Shown: positions 43,046 through 51,479 of the stretch, piece after piece
Numbering within the stretch: position 1 is the first letter of the stretch
Layout of the letters: every line of letters starts with the position of its first letter
Assembly (NCBI RefSeq): GCF_025666195.1
Contig: NZ_CP102592.1
Span: forward strand, 3,224,001-3,288,000
Length of the DNA: 64,000 nt
Direction: 5' to 3'
Origin: Xanthomonas sp. CFBP 8443
GTDB taxonomy: Bacteria; Pseudomonadota; Gammaproteobacteria; Xanthomonadales; Xanthomonadaceae
Notes under the pieces: generated by a model
Told to the model about the DNA's origin: nothing
Seen by the model: only the letters and a program-made list of their open reading frames with translations
Database searches by the model: none
Translations under genes and position numbers: made by a program

Positions 43046-43725
43046 CTGCAATGCCCGCACTCGCCGCCGCGCCGCGGCGCGGACGCACCTTGAGCAAGGC
43101 CGAGATCCACGAACTGTTCTCGCGTTTGTCCGAACTCAATCCCACGCCGACCACCGAACTGGACTACAGCACCCCGTTCGAACTGCTGATCGCGGTGATC
43201 CTGTCGGCGCAGGCCACCGACGTCGGGGTCAACAAGGCCACGCGCCGCCTGTACCCGGTGGCGAACACGCCAGCGGCGATCCTGGCGCTGGGCGAGGACG
43301 GGCTGAAGCGCTACATCTCCACCATCGGCCTGTTCAACGCGAAAGCCAAGAACGTGATCGCCACCTGCCGCATCCTGGTCGAGCAGTACGCCGGCGAAGT
43401 ACCGCGCGACCGCGCCGCGCTGGAAGCCTTGCCCGGGGTCGGCCGCAAGACCGCCAACGTGGTGCTCAACACCGCCTTCGGCGAGCCGACCATCGCCGTG
43501 GACACGCACATCTTCCGCGTCGCCAACCGCACCGGCCTGGCCCCCGGCAAGGACGTGCGCGCGGTCGAGGACGGCCTGCTCAAGCGGGTGCCGGCGCCGT
43601 TCATGCACGACGCGCACCACTGGCTGATCCTGCACGGCCGCTACGTGTGCAAGGCACGCAAACCGGACTGCCCGCGCTGCGTGATCCGCGACCTGTGCCG
43701 GTTCAAGGACAAGACGCCGGGGTGA
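43042..43725 (+). CDS. nth: Endonuclease III
   Basis: 227-residue bifunctional DNA glycosylase/AP lyase for oxidised pyrimidines. The helix-hairpin-helix LPGVGRKTANVVL contains the Schiff-base lysine, VDTHIFRVANR holds the catalytic aspartate, and the C-terminal 4Fe-4S loop has the Cys-X6-Cys-X2-Cys-X5-Cys spacing (YVCKARKPDCPRCVIRDLC). Overlaps the upstream small gene by 4 bp. Confidence 0.96.
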   Translation: MTAMPALAAAPRRGRTLSKAEIHELFSRLSELNPTPTTELDYSTPFELLIAVILSAQATDVGVNKATRRLYPVANTPAAILALGEDGLKRYISTIGLFNAKAKNVIATCRILVEQYAGEVPRDRAALEALPGVGRKTANVVLNTAFGEPTIAVDTHIFRVANRTGLAPGKDVRAVEDGLLKRVPAPFMHDAHHWLILHGRYVCKARKPDCPRCVIRDLCRFKDKTPG

Positions 43726-43736
43726 GGCTGTTGGAA

Positions 43737-44466
43737 CGACGGCCGTCGGATCGCCGACCCGGTGCACTGTAGAAGCGGCTTCAGCAGCGACACCTTCCGA
43801 AGCCGGAGCTCTCGCAGCATCACTCGTCGCGACTGAAGTCGCTCCCACAAGAGCCTTTCCTGGCGAAGCGGAGTTGAAGGCCTGCTGTGGGAGGGACTTC
43901 AGTCCCGACTGCATGCCACTACGAAAACCACACCACTTCGCTCGTCGCGGCTGAAGCCGCTCCTACAACGGCCTTCGGATAGCCGGCTGGACGCACTGTA
44001 GGAGCGGCTTCAGCCGCGACAGCTTCCGAAGCCGGAGCTCTCGCAGCTTCACTCGTCGCGACTGAAGTCGCTCCCACAAGGGCGTCCCTGACGAAGCGGA
44101 GTTGCAGGGCCTTCTGTGGGAGGGACTTCAGTCCCGACTGCATGCCACTACGAAAACCACACCGCTTCGCTCGTCGCGGCTGAAGCCGCTCCTACAACGA
44201 CCTTCGGATAGCCGGCTGGGCGCACTGTAGGAGCGGCTTCAGCCGCGACAGCTTCCGAAGCCGAGCTCTCGCAGCTTCACTCGTCGCGACTGAAGTCGCT
44301 CCCACAAAGAGCGTCCCTGACGAAGCGGAGCTGCAGAGCCTACTGTGGGAGGGACTTCAGTCCCGACTGCATGCCACTACGAAAACCACACCGCTTCGCT
44401 CGTCGCGGCTGAAGCCGCTCCTACAACGGCCTTCGGATAGCCGGCTGGGCGCACTGTAGGAGCGCT
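43737..44466. repeat. Three 229-bp tandem units built from REP-type dyads
   Basis: The sequence GCACTGTAG recurs at 43764, 43993, 44222 and 44451, exactly 229 bp apart each time, defining three full units and a fourth start. Each unit holds four dyad half-elements in order: GTAGGAGCGGCTTCAGCCGC (forward), GACTGAAGTCGCTCCCAC (reverse), GTGGGAGGGACTTCAGTCCC (forward) and GGCTGAAGCCGCTCCTAC (reverse). They are joined by conserved spacers such as TGCATGCCACTACGAAAACC. The first unit is the most diverged. The block fills the 757 bp between converging nth and the SulP gene. Open frames through it are repeat by-products. Confidence 0.9.
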
Positions 44467-44482
44467 TGCCCCACGCGGCCAA

Positions 44483-46054
44483 CTACGCCGCGCGCTGCCC
44501 TTCCACGCGCCGGTCCAGTTCCTTCCAGTCCACCACCAGCGCGCAGCCGCGGGCGGCGGCGTTGCGGCTCCAGTCGCGCAGCAGTTCCAGGCAGGCGTGG
44601 TCGACGTGGTGCAGCCGCGCCACATCCAGATGCAACTCGGTGTTGGGCGGCAGCCGTTCCAGGGTCCGCGCCATCGTCGGCACGCGCAGGAAGGTCGCCG
44701 AGCCCTCCAGCGACAGGCGCAGCTTGCCGGCGCCCGCCGCGGCGCTGCCGTCGGCGTCCTCGTGCGCATGCACGCCGACCTTCAACCGCGACTGCTGCAG
44801 CGCCAGCCGCAGCAGCGACAAGGCGAAGCCGATCAGCACGCCGGTGAGCAGGTCGGTGGTGACGATGGCGAAGGTGGTCGCCAGGTAGATCGCGGCGGTG
44901 CCGCGGCCATAGGCGGCCAGCTCGCGCACCTGCCCCAGCTTGACCATCTTCAGCCCGGTGTACACCAGGATCCCGGCCAGGCACGCCACCGGCGTCATCC
45001 GCAGCAGCCACGGCAACAGCAACGCGAACACCAGCAGCCAGCCGCCATGCAGCATGGTCGACGCGCGGGTGGCGGCGCCGGCCTGCACGTTGGCCGCGCT
45101 GCGCACGATCACCCCGGTCATCGGCAACGCGCCGAGGAAGCCGCACAGCATGTTGCCCACGCCCTGCGCGGCGAGTTCACGGTCGTAATGGGTGCGCGGG
45201 CCGTCGTGCATGCGGTCCACCGCCGCCGCCGACAACAAGGTCTCGGCGCTGGCGATGAAGGCGAAGGTGAAGGCCGACAGCAGCAGCGTCGCGTCGAACA
45301 CGCCGAGCATCTGCGCCAGCGTCGGCGTGTGGATCGCCGAGAGCAGGTTGGCCGGCACGTCGACCTTGCGCACGTCCACGCCCTGCAGTTGCACCCACGC
45401 GGTCACCGCCACCACCGCCAGCAACGCGCCAGGCACGAAACGCAGCCGCTGCGGACGCATCCGCTCCCAGGCCAGCATGATCGCGATGGTGCCGAGCCCG
45501 ACCAGCAAGGCGGCGCGACCCACGCCGGCGTCCAGCGCGCGCCACAGCGTCGCCGGCAATGCGGCGAAGTTCTCCAGGCCGCGCGCCTTCGGCGCCGCAT
45601 CCATCAGCACGTGCGCCTGCGAGGCGACGATCAGGATGCCGATGCCCGACAGCATGCCGGCGACCACCGCCGGCGAGGTCATGCGGAACCACACGCCGGC
45701 CCGGCACACCCCGGCCACCAGTTGGATCGCGCCGGCCAGCAGGATCACCGGCCCCAACGCCGCCACGCCGTGCTCGCGCACCAGTTCGAACACCAGCACC
45801 GCCAGCCCGGCCGCCGGGCCGCTGACCTGCAGCGGCGAACCGGCGATCAAGCCGACCACCAGGCCACCGACAATGCCGGTGATCAGTCCGGCCGCCGGCG
45901 GCATGCCCGAGGCGATCGCGATGCCCATGCACAGCGGCAGCGCGACCAGGAACACCACCACCGAAGCCAGCAGGTCGCGGCCGAACGCGCCGTTGCGCAA
46001 GTAGCCGGCGAACGCGGAAGCGCCGGCGTCGGATCGGTCTGTCATGGTTCGCAT
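44483..46054 (-). CDS. SulP family anion transporter with STAS domain
   Basis: 523-residue inner-membrane transporter with 10 or more spans (for example LLASVVVFLVALPLCMGIAI, GLITGIVGGLVVGLIAG) and a cytoplasmic STAS domain at about 430-520 (HLDVARLHHVDHACLELLRD). SulP members carry sulfate, bicarbonate or other anions. A beta-carbonic anhydrase gene lies 11 bp upstream on the same strand, which favours bicarbonate. The ATG at 46054 is used; a second in-frame ATG is at 46045. Confidence 0.9.
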   Translation of the reverse strand: MRTMTDRSDAGASAFAGYLRNGAFGRDLLASVVVFLVALPLCMGIAIASGMPPAAGLITGIVGGLVVGLIAGSPLQVSGPAAGLAVLVFELVREHGVAALGPVILLAGAIQLVAGVCRAGVWFRMTSPAVVAGMLSGIGILIVASQAHVLMDAAPKARGLENFAALPATLWRALDAGVGRAALLVGLGTIAIMLAWERMRPQRLRFVPGALLAVVAVTAWVQLQGVDVRKVDVPANLLSAIHTPTLAQMLGVFDATLLLSAFTFAFIASAETLLSAAAVDRMHDGPRTHYDRELAAQGVGNMLCGFLGALPMTGVIVRSAANVQAGAATRASTMLHGGWLLVFALLLPWLLRMTPVACLAGILVYTGLKMVKLGQVRELAAYGRGTAAIYLATTFAIVTTDLLTGVLIGFALSLLRLALQQSRLKVGVHAHEDADGSAAAGAGKLRLSLEGSATFLRVPTMARTLERLPPNTELHLDVARLHHVDHACLELLRDWSRNAAARGCALVVDWKELDRRVEGQRAA

Positions 46055-46065
46055 GTTCGACTCCT

Positions 46066-46755
46066 TCAGACCGCGACGTCGCGCAGCACCGGCGCCAGGC
46101 GCGGGCGCGGGGTGGCTTCGGGAGGACGCTTGCCCTCTTCCGGCAGCAGCGGCACGAAGCGGCCCTGCTCGGCGTCGAAGGCGCGGATCTCGCCATGGGC
46201 GATGTCGTAGATCCAGCCATGGATGCGCAGCGCGCCGCGCGCCAGCCGCGCCGCCACCACCGGCTGCGTGCGCAGGTGGTCCAGTTGCGACACCACGTTC
46301 TCCTCGGTCAGGCAGTGCAGCGCGTCTTCGGCGTGCCCGGCGTGATCGTGCTGCGCGGCGACCTGGCGCGCGCTGTCGGTGTGCTTGAGCCAGGCGGCCA
46401 CGTTCGGCACGTCGCGCAGCGCGTCGGGATTGAGCACCGCCTTCATCGCGCCGCAGTCGGTATGACCGCAGACCACGATGTGCTTCACCTGCAGCACCGC
46501 CACCGCGTACTCGATCGCCGCGACCACGCCGCTGACGTGCTGCGAGTACGGCGGCACCACGTTGCCGATGTTGCGGTAGACGAACAGTTCGCCGGGCTGC
46601 GCGGCGAACATCAGCTCCGGCATCACCCGCGAATCGGCGCAGGTGATGAACAGCGTGTGTGGGGTCTGGCCGCCGGCCAGTTGCCGGAACAGGCCGCGCT
46701 GGCGCGGATAGACCTCTTTGCGGAAGTGGCGGAAACCATCGAGCAGGCTTTGCAT
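46066..46755 (-). CDS. Beta-class carbonic anhydrase
   Basis: 229-residue zinc enzyme interconverting CO2 and bicarbonate. Zinc ligands and the catalytic dyad are in ITCADSRVMPE (Cys, Asp, Arg) and VVCGHTDCGAMKA (His, Cys). VYRNIGNVVPP and VAAIEYAVAVL are standard. The C-terminal 20 residues are a Pro/Arg tail. First gene of a two-gene unit with the SulP transporter. Confidence 0.94.
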   Translation of the reverse strand: MQSLLDGFRHFRKEVYPRQRGLFRQLAGGQTPHTLFITCADSRVMPELMFAAQPGELFVYRNIGNVVPPYSQHVSGVVAAIEYAVAVLQVKHIVVCGHTDCGAMKAVLNPDALRDVPNVAAWLKHTDSARQVAAQHDHAGHAEDALHCLTEENVVSQLDHLRTQPVVAARLARGALRIHGWIYDIAHGEIRAFDAEQGRFVPLLPEEGKRPPEATPRPRLAPVLRDVAV

Positions 46756-46930
46756 GGGGGAACCTCGGAACAAGGGGAAGGTGTCGCCGCGGCGGTGCCG
46801 CAGAACGGGGGAAGAAGTGAGAGGGCCGTGCCGTCGGTGCACTGCGCGAGCGCGGCAGGCGATGACGTGCGGGTGGCGGCGGATCGGCGATCGCAGCGGC
46901 CGGCGGCCGGGCGCGATCGGATCCGCCGTC

Positions 46931-47269
46931 TCAGGCGCTGGGAGGGCGCAGCCGCGGCCGCGGATGGGTGCCGGCGCCGTGCCATGCCGCCGGCTCGGGC
47001 CACAGGGGCGCCACCCGTGTCGGCCGCCACGCCGCGGCCGGCAGTACCGGCGTGTCGTCGCAAGCCAGCTGGTCGAGCTGGTCGGCAATGCTGCGCGATG
47101 CGTCGTGCGCATCCGTCGCCGGCAATTCGTGCGCCCCCGTCAAGCCGATATCGGCCTGCGGCGGCGGCACTGCCGGCGGCGCCGAACGCATCGACGGCAT
47201 CAGCGCCAGCAACGCGATCAACAGCAGTGCGGCGAGCATCGGCATCCGCTTGCGGGCATGCGAGTTCAT
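46931..47269 (-). CDS. Hypothetical small membrane-anchored or secreted protein
   Basis: 112-residue protein with an N-terminal hydrophobic segment (MPMLAALLLIALLALMPSM) after a basic start, then a proline- and aspartate-rich extracytoplasmic part with a single cysteine. I do not recognise a family. GGAGG sits directly before ATG 47269. The gene lies between the carbonic anhydrase and the divergent porin. Only its length and signal-like start support it. Confidence 0.5.
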   Translation of the reverse strand: MNSHARKRMPMLAALLLIALLALMPSMRSAPPAVPPPQADIGLTGAHELPATDAHDASRSIADQLDQLACDDTPVLPAAAWRPTRVAPLWPEPAAWHGAGTHPRPRLRPPSA

Positions 47270-47492
47270 GCCTCCACGCTAACCAGCGTGGCCGGTAGCG
47301 ACAAGTGGTGCAGCGCACAAAAAAGCCGATCGATGGCGCGGTGGCGAGACGATGCCGCAGTTTGTGATGCGTGTCGTGCGCGGCAGCGGCGCGCCGATTT
47401 CATCTGCACGCCATCGGACCGCAACATGGCGGGCGTCCAATGATGCAGACGGCGCGGCAGCGGGCGCCAGCCTGCGCGGCCCTGTCCGCCAA

Positions 47493-47521
47493 GTGTCATA
47501 TTTACGCAATCTTCACATATT
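47493..47521 (+). promoter_or_regulatory. Possible PHO box upstream of the porin gene
   Basis: TGTCATATTTACGCAAT then CTTCACATATT. Read as 11-bp units, the TGTCAT and GCAAT elements keep PhoB-type spacing, but only the first half matches the consensus well. It ends about 35 bp before the porin ATG, in the only AT-rich part of this 286-bp intergenic region. Confidence 0.45.
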
Positions 47522-47555
47522 AGCCTGCGCGCATCTTCCACCGCCCAGGCAACCC

Positions 47556-48806
47556 ATGAAACTGTCTCGCACCCTCCTCTCGGCAGCCGTGCTCACTGCG
47601 ATGTTCGCGCCCGCCGCTCACGCCGAGATCGCCATCGACGTGATCGGCGGCTCGGAAATCTCCTTCGAAGGCCTGGTCCAGGCCGACGGCAGCTGGTACG
47701 ACAACGACGTCCAGGACCTCAACGGCACCACCGGCAACAACGGCAAGAACACCGATTTCGGCCTTCGCCGCGCCGAGTTGGTCGCCAAGGGCAAGGGCCC
47801 GGGCAATTTCGAGTGGGTCCTGGGCTACGACGCCAGCACCCTGCGCGAATCGTCCAACAACGGCACCACGGTGCGCAGCAGCGGCAAGTTCCTGGACACC
47901 AACATCAAGTACAAGTTCGGCGGCAACGCCAACAACTTCCTGCAGGTCGGCCAGTACAAGCAGCCGAACAGCCTGGAAGAACTGTCCAGCACCAAGAACA
48001 ACGACTTCATCTCCAAGTCCTCGGTCACCAACACCTACGCGGTGGCACGTCGTCTCGGCGGCGCGGTCGGCTTCGGCGACAGCAACTGGAGCGTGGTCGG
48101 CAGCGTGTTCGGCCGCGAGCTGAGCCGCAACCTGGCGCACGGCAGCGGCTACGGCGCGCGCGGCACCTTCGCGCCGATCAACGAGTCGGGCAACATCCTG
48201 CACTTCGGCCTGAGCTACGTGAACTACGACACCGACGCCGACACGCTGCGCCTGCGCGCACGTCCGAACGCCGACCTGTCCGGTGTGCGTCTGGTCGACA
48301 GCGGCAACCTGACCAACACCGACCGCATCGGCGTGATCGGCGGCGAAGCGATGTGGGTCACCGGCCCGTTCAAGGCCCAGGGCGAGTACTACAACGCCAA
48401 GGTCGAGCGTTACGGCGCCAGCGACAACTACAGCACCGACGGCTGGTACCTCAGCGGCGTGTGGAACATCACCGGCGAGACCTGGGGCTACAAGGCCGGC
48501 GTGCCGACCACCCCGCTGCCGAACGAGCCGGCCAGCGGCATGTGGCAGCTGGGCGTGCGCTACGACAGCATCGACCTGAACGATGGCGACCTGGTCGCGC
48601 GTCCGGTCGGCGCACCGCTGGTCGACGGCGTGCTCGGCGGCAAGATGAACACCTGGACGGTCGGCGCCAACTGGTACTGGCATTCCAACTTCAAGTTCGC
48701 GCTGAACTACGTCATGGTCGACAGCAGCAAGTACAGCAGCACCGTCCGCGGCAACGTCAGCGACAAGCCGAACATCCTCGAAGCGCGCGCGCAGTTCTAT
48801 TGGTAA
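47556..48806 (+). CDS. OprO/OprP family phosphate/polyphosphate-selective porin
   Basis: 416-residue outer-membrane beta-barrel. The signal peptide runs to about residue 23 (LTAMFAPAAHA before EIAIDV). The mature protein has alternating strands and ends in the outer-membrane consensus with terminal tryptophan (ARAQFYW). OprO/P signatures include TDFGLRRAELVAKGK, QVGQYKQPNSLEELSSTKN and MWQLGVRYDSIDLNDGDL. Being first in a pst locus, it should pass phosphate or polyphosphate to the PstS proteins. Confidence 0.92.
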   Translation: MKLSRTLLSAAVLTAMFAPAAHAEIAIDVIGGSEISFEGLVQADGSWYDNDVQDLNGTTGNNGKNTDFGLRRAELVAKGKGPGNFEWVLGYDASTLRESSNNGTTVRSSGKFLDTNIKYKFGGNANNFLQVGQYKQPNSLEELSSTKNNDFISKSSVTNTYAVARRLGGAVGFGDSNWSVVGSVFGRELSRNLAHGSGYGARGTFAPINESGNILHFGLSYVNYDTDADTLRLRARPNADLSGVRLVDSGNLTNTDRIGVIGGEAMWVTGPFKAQGEYYNAKVERYGASDNYSTDGWYLSGVWNITGETWGYKAGVPTTPLPNEPASGMWQLGVRYDSIDLNDGDLVARPVGAPLVDGVLGGKMNTWTVGANWYWHSNFKFALNYVMVDSSKYSSTVRGNVSDKPNILEARAQFYW

Positions 48807-48818
48807 TCGCTCCAGCCG

Positions 48819-48847
48819 GTGCGGGGCGCGACCGTCGCGCTCCGCAC
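48819..48847. terminator. Strong hairpin after the porin gene
   Basis: GTGCGGGGCGCGA, loop CCG, TCGCGCTCCGCAC: a 13-bp stem with one G-T wobble, starting 12 bp after the porin stop. There is no T run, so it may be a transcript-end stabiliser or attenuator rather than a full terminator. Confidence 0.55.
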
Positions 48848-48868
48848 CCGCACCCTGCGCCGCCGCGG

Positions 48869-48918
48869 CGTCATGTTTCCGTCATGTAACAGCCGTGTCG
48901 CTGTCATCGAACGGTTAT
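48869..48918 (+). promoter_or_regulatory. PHO box array upstream of pstS1
   Basis: GTCAT begins at 48870, 48881 and 48903, and GTTAT at 48914. All lie on an exact 11-bp grid (position 48892 is the only miss, GCCGT). The first pair reads CGTCATGTTTCCGTCATG, a classic PhoB dimer site; the second pair is CTGTCATCGAACGGTTAT. The array lies 50-100 bp before the pstS1 GTG. Confidence 0.8.
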
Positions 48919-48968
48919 GTAATGGCCGCGTGCGGTGCCCCGCATACCACCCTTCAGGAGCTTCCTCC

Positions 48969-49988
48969 GTGATCTTCTCGCTCAAATCCCGCGTCCTGGC
49001 CGCCGCCGTCGCCGCGTCGTTCGTGTTCGCCGCCAACGCCGCCGATGTCACCGGCGCCGGCGCCTCCTTCATCTATCCGGTCATGTCCAAGTGGTCGGCC
49101 GACTACAACACCGCCACCGGCAAGAAGGTCAACTACCAGTCGATCGGTTCCGGCGGCGGTATCGCCCAGATCAAGGCCGCCACGGTCGACTTCGGTTCCT
49201 CCGATGCGCCGCTCAAGCCGGACGACCTGGCCGCTTCGGGCCTGGCCCAGTTCCCGTCGGTGATCGGCGGCGTGGTGCCGGTGGTCAACGTGCAGGGCAT
49301 CGCCCCGGGCGCGCTGAAGCTGGACGGCAAGACCCTGGCCGACATCTTCCTGGGCAAGGTCAAGACCTGGAACGACCCGGCGATCGTCGCCCTGAACCCG
49401 GGCGTGCAGCTGCCCGACGGCAAGATCACCGTGGTGCACCGCTCCGACGGTTCGGGCACCAGCTTCAACTTCACCAACTACCTGTCCAAGGTCAACCCGG
49501 ACTGGAAGAGCAAGGTCGGCGAAGGCACCGCGGTGCAGTGGCCGGTCGGCATCGGCGGCAAGGGCAACGAAGGCGTCGCCGCCTACGTCAAGCAGATCAA
49601 GGGCGGCATCGGCTACGTCGAGCTGTCCTATGCGCTGCAGAACAAGATGTCCTACACCTCGATGAAGAACGCCGCCGGCAAGTTCGTGCAGCCCAGCGAC
49701 GAGAGCTTCGCCGCCGCGGCCGCCAGCGCCGACTGGGCCAACGCCAAGGACTTCTACCTGGTGATGACCAACGCCCCGGGCGAGACCTCGTGGCCGATCA
49801 CCGCGACCAACTTCATCCTGGTCCACAAGCAGCCGAAGAACCCGGCCAGCGCCAAGGCCACCAAGGACTTCTTCAAGTGGGTCTACGCCAATGGCGACGC
49901 GCAGGCCAAGCAGCTGGACTACGTGCCGCTGCCGGACGCGCTGGTCAAGCAGATCGACGCCTACTGGAGCGCCAACCTGAAGTACTGA
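48969..49988 (+). CDS. pstS: Phosphate ABC transporter substrate-binding protein PstS (periplasmic)
   Basis: 339-residue phosphate-binding protein. A type I signal peptide (VLAAAVAASFVFAANA before ADVTGAG) indicates a soluble periplasmic form. Phosphate-binding loops are GAGASFIYPVMSKW, SIGSGGGIAQIKA, FGSSDAPLK and HRSDGSGTSFNFTNYL. GTG 48969 is supported by AGGAG 10 bp upstream. It is a close paralogue of the lipoprotein PstS2 at 50370, and a terminator follows it, so it is likely its own transcript under the PHO array. Confidence 0.95.
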   Translation: MIFSLKSRVLAAAVAASFVFAANAADVTGAGASFIYPVMSKWSADYNTATGKKVNYQSIGSGGGIAQIKAATVDFGSSDAPLKPDDLAASGLAQFPSVIGGVVPVVNVQGIAPGALKLDGKTLADIFLGKVKTWNDPAIVALNPGVQLPDGKITVVHRSDGSGTSFNFTNYLSKVNPDWKSKVGEGTAVQWPVGIGGKGNEGVAAYVKQIKGGIGYVELSYALQNKMSYTSMKNAAGKFVQPSDESFAAAAASADWANAKDFYLVMTNAPGETSWPITATNFILVHKQPKNPASAKATKDFFKWVYANGDAQAKQLDYVPLPDALVKQIDAYWSANLKY

Positions 49989-50021
49989 TCGGCGCTCTCT
50001 CTCCCGCCGATCGCTACCAGG

Positions 50022-50052
50022 ACGCGGGCCCCTCACGGGGTCCGCGTTTTTT
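50022..50052 (+). terminator. Rho-independent terminator of pstS1
   Basis: ACGCGG-G-CCCC, loop, GGGG-T-CCGCGT followed by six T residues. It begins 34 bp after the pstS1 stop codon and separates pstS1 from pstS2. Confidence 0.9.
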
Positions 50053-50286
50053 GTTTCTTCTCTCCATCGGGGCGCACGCCCTCTCCTAGGGGAATGCGCC
50101 CGCAAGGCGGATCAGGAGATACGCAGGACGGTGCCGGCCCAGGCGGTGCCTGCGTGCAGGCTCACAAGCTGCAGGCGCAGCAAGCTGCGCGTGGCTTCGC
50201 CCCTACCCTCACCCCGGCCCCTCTCCCGACCGGACAAGGGAGGCGAAGCGGTTGTTTTTCTTGATCAATCTCACGGATGGGCAGCT

Positions 50287-50315
50287 GCGTCATGAGGCTG
50301 TAACAAAAACATCAT
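50287..50315 (+). promoter_or_regulatory. PHO box upstream of pstS2
   Basis: Three units on an 11-bp grid: GCGTCAT (50287), CTGTAAC (50298) and ACATCAT (50309), with 4-bp spacers GAGG and AAAA. This matches the direct-repeat form of PhoB sites and ends 54 bp before the pstS2 ATG. It gives the pstS2-pstCAB-phoU unit its own phosphate-starvation promoter. Confidence 0.75.
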
Positions 50316-50369
50316 TTCATAGCGTGCATCCGCCGGCCCGTCCGGCCCTCTTCGCTACGGAGTGACCCC

Positions 50370-51470
50370 ATGAAACTGCAGCCGGCACGCTTTGCCGTCC
50401 TGTCCCTGGCCCTCGCCTTCGCCGTCACTGCCTGCCAGCCGGGCAATGGCGACAAGCCGCAGGGTGCCGCCGATGCGGCAGGTGGCGCACCCGCAGCCGC
50501 TCCGGCCGACGGCGCCAAGACCGCCGCGGAGATCTCCGGCGCCGGCGCGTCCTTCATCTATCCGCTGGTGTCCAAGTGGTCGGCCGACTACCACACCGCC
50601 ACCGGCAACAAGATCAACTACCAGTCGATCGGCTCCGGCGGCGGCATCGCCCAGATCAAGGCCGGCACGGTCGATTTCGGTTCCTCCGACAAGCCGCTGG
50701 ACAGCGCCGAACTGGCCGCCGCCGGCCTCGGCCAGTTCCCGTCGGCGATCGGCGGCGTGGTGCCGGTGGTCAACCTGGACGGCATGGAAGCGGGCAAGCT
50801 GAAGCTGACCGGCGCGGTGCTGGCCGACATCTTCCTCGGCAAGGTCACCACCTGGAACGATCCGGCGATCGCCGCACTGAACCCCGGCACCACCCTGCCC
50901 ACCACCAAGATCAACCTGGTGCACCGCTCCGACGGCTCGGGCACCAGCTTCAACTTCACCAACTACCTGTCCAAGGTCAGCCCGGAGTGGAAGAGCAAGG
51001 TCGGCGAAGGCACCTCGGTGCAGTGGCCGGGCGGCGTCGGCGGCAAGGGCAACGAAGGCGTGGCCTCGTACGTGCAGCAGATCAAGGGCTCGATCGGCTA
51101 CGTCGAACTGGCCTACGCGCTGCAGAACAAGATGCCGTACGCCTCGCTGCAGAACGCGGCCGGCAACTGGGTGCAGCCCAACGCCGAAAGCTTCGCCGCG
51201 GCGGCCGCGTCGGCCGACTGGGCCAACGCCAAGGATTTCAACCTGGTCATCACCAACGCCGCCGGCGCGCAGGCGTGGCCGATCACCGCCACCAACTTCA
51301 TGCTGATGCACAAGCAGCCCAAGGATGCGGCGCGCAGCAAGGCGACCCTGGAGTTCTTCAAGTGGGCGTTCGAGAAGGGCCAGCCGCAGGCCAACGACCT
51401 GCACTACGTGCCGCTGCCGCCGGAGCTGGTGCAGCAGATCGAGGCGTACTGGGCCAAGGAGTTCAAGTAA
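50370..51470 (+). CDS. pstS: Phosphate ABC transporter substrate-binding protein PstS2 (lipoprotein)
   Basis: 366-residue paralogue of PstS1 with an N-terminal lipobox (ALAFAVTAC, Cys near residue 22) and an Ala/Gly/Pro-rich tether of about 30 residues before the binding domain, so it should be lipid-anchored. The binding domain repeats the PstS1 motifs (GAGASFIYPLVSKW, SIGSGGGIAQIKA, HRSDGSGTSFNFTNYL) with high identity. It is the first gene of the pstCAB-phoU unit, 240 bp before pstC. Confidence 0.94.
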   Translation: MKLQPARFAVLSLALAFAVTACQPGNGDKPQGAADAAGGAPAAAPADGAKTAAEISGAGASFIYPLVSKWSADYHTATGNKINYQSIGSGGGIAQIKAGTVDFGSSDKPLDSAELAAAGLGQFPSAIGGVVPVVNLDGMEAGKLKLTGAVLADIFLGKVTTWNDPAIAALNPGTTLPTTKINLVHRSDGSGTSFNFTNYLSKVSPEWKSKVGEGTSVQWPGGVGGKGNEGVASYVQQIKGSIGYVELAYALQNKMPYASLQNAAGNWVQPNAESFAAAAASADWANAKDFNLVITNAAGAQAWPITATNFMLMHKQPKDAARSKATLEFFKWAFEKGQPQANDLHYVPLPPELVQQIEAYWAKEFK

Positions 51471-51479
51471 GCGCAACCG

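Larger units (their letters stand above)
49989..50369. other. pstS1-pstS2 intergenic region
   Basis: 381 bp with no gene. It contains the pstS1 terminator (50022-50052), a CCCTCACCCCGGCCCCTCTC stretch (about 50207-50226) of a kind common in xanthomonad intergenic DNA, and a PHO box near its end (50287-50315). Nothing else is recognisable. Confidence 0.7.

Noticed and set aside
43764..44450. CRISPR-like array
   Set aside because: The period is 229 bp and the units repeat completely, with no short repeat and variable spacer; no cas genes are nearby.
43919..44769. Short minus-strand open frames in the tandem array
   Set aside because: They encode repeated translation of the dyad elements and share no similarity to known proteins.
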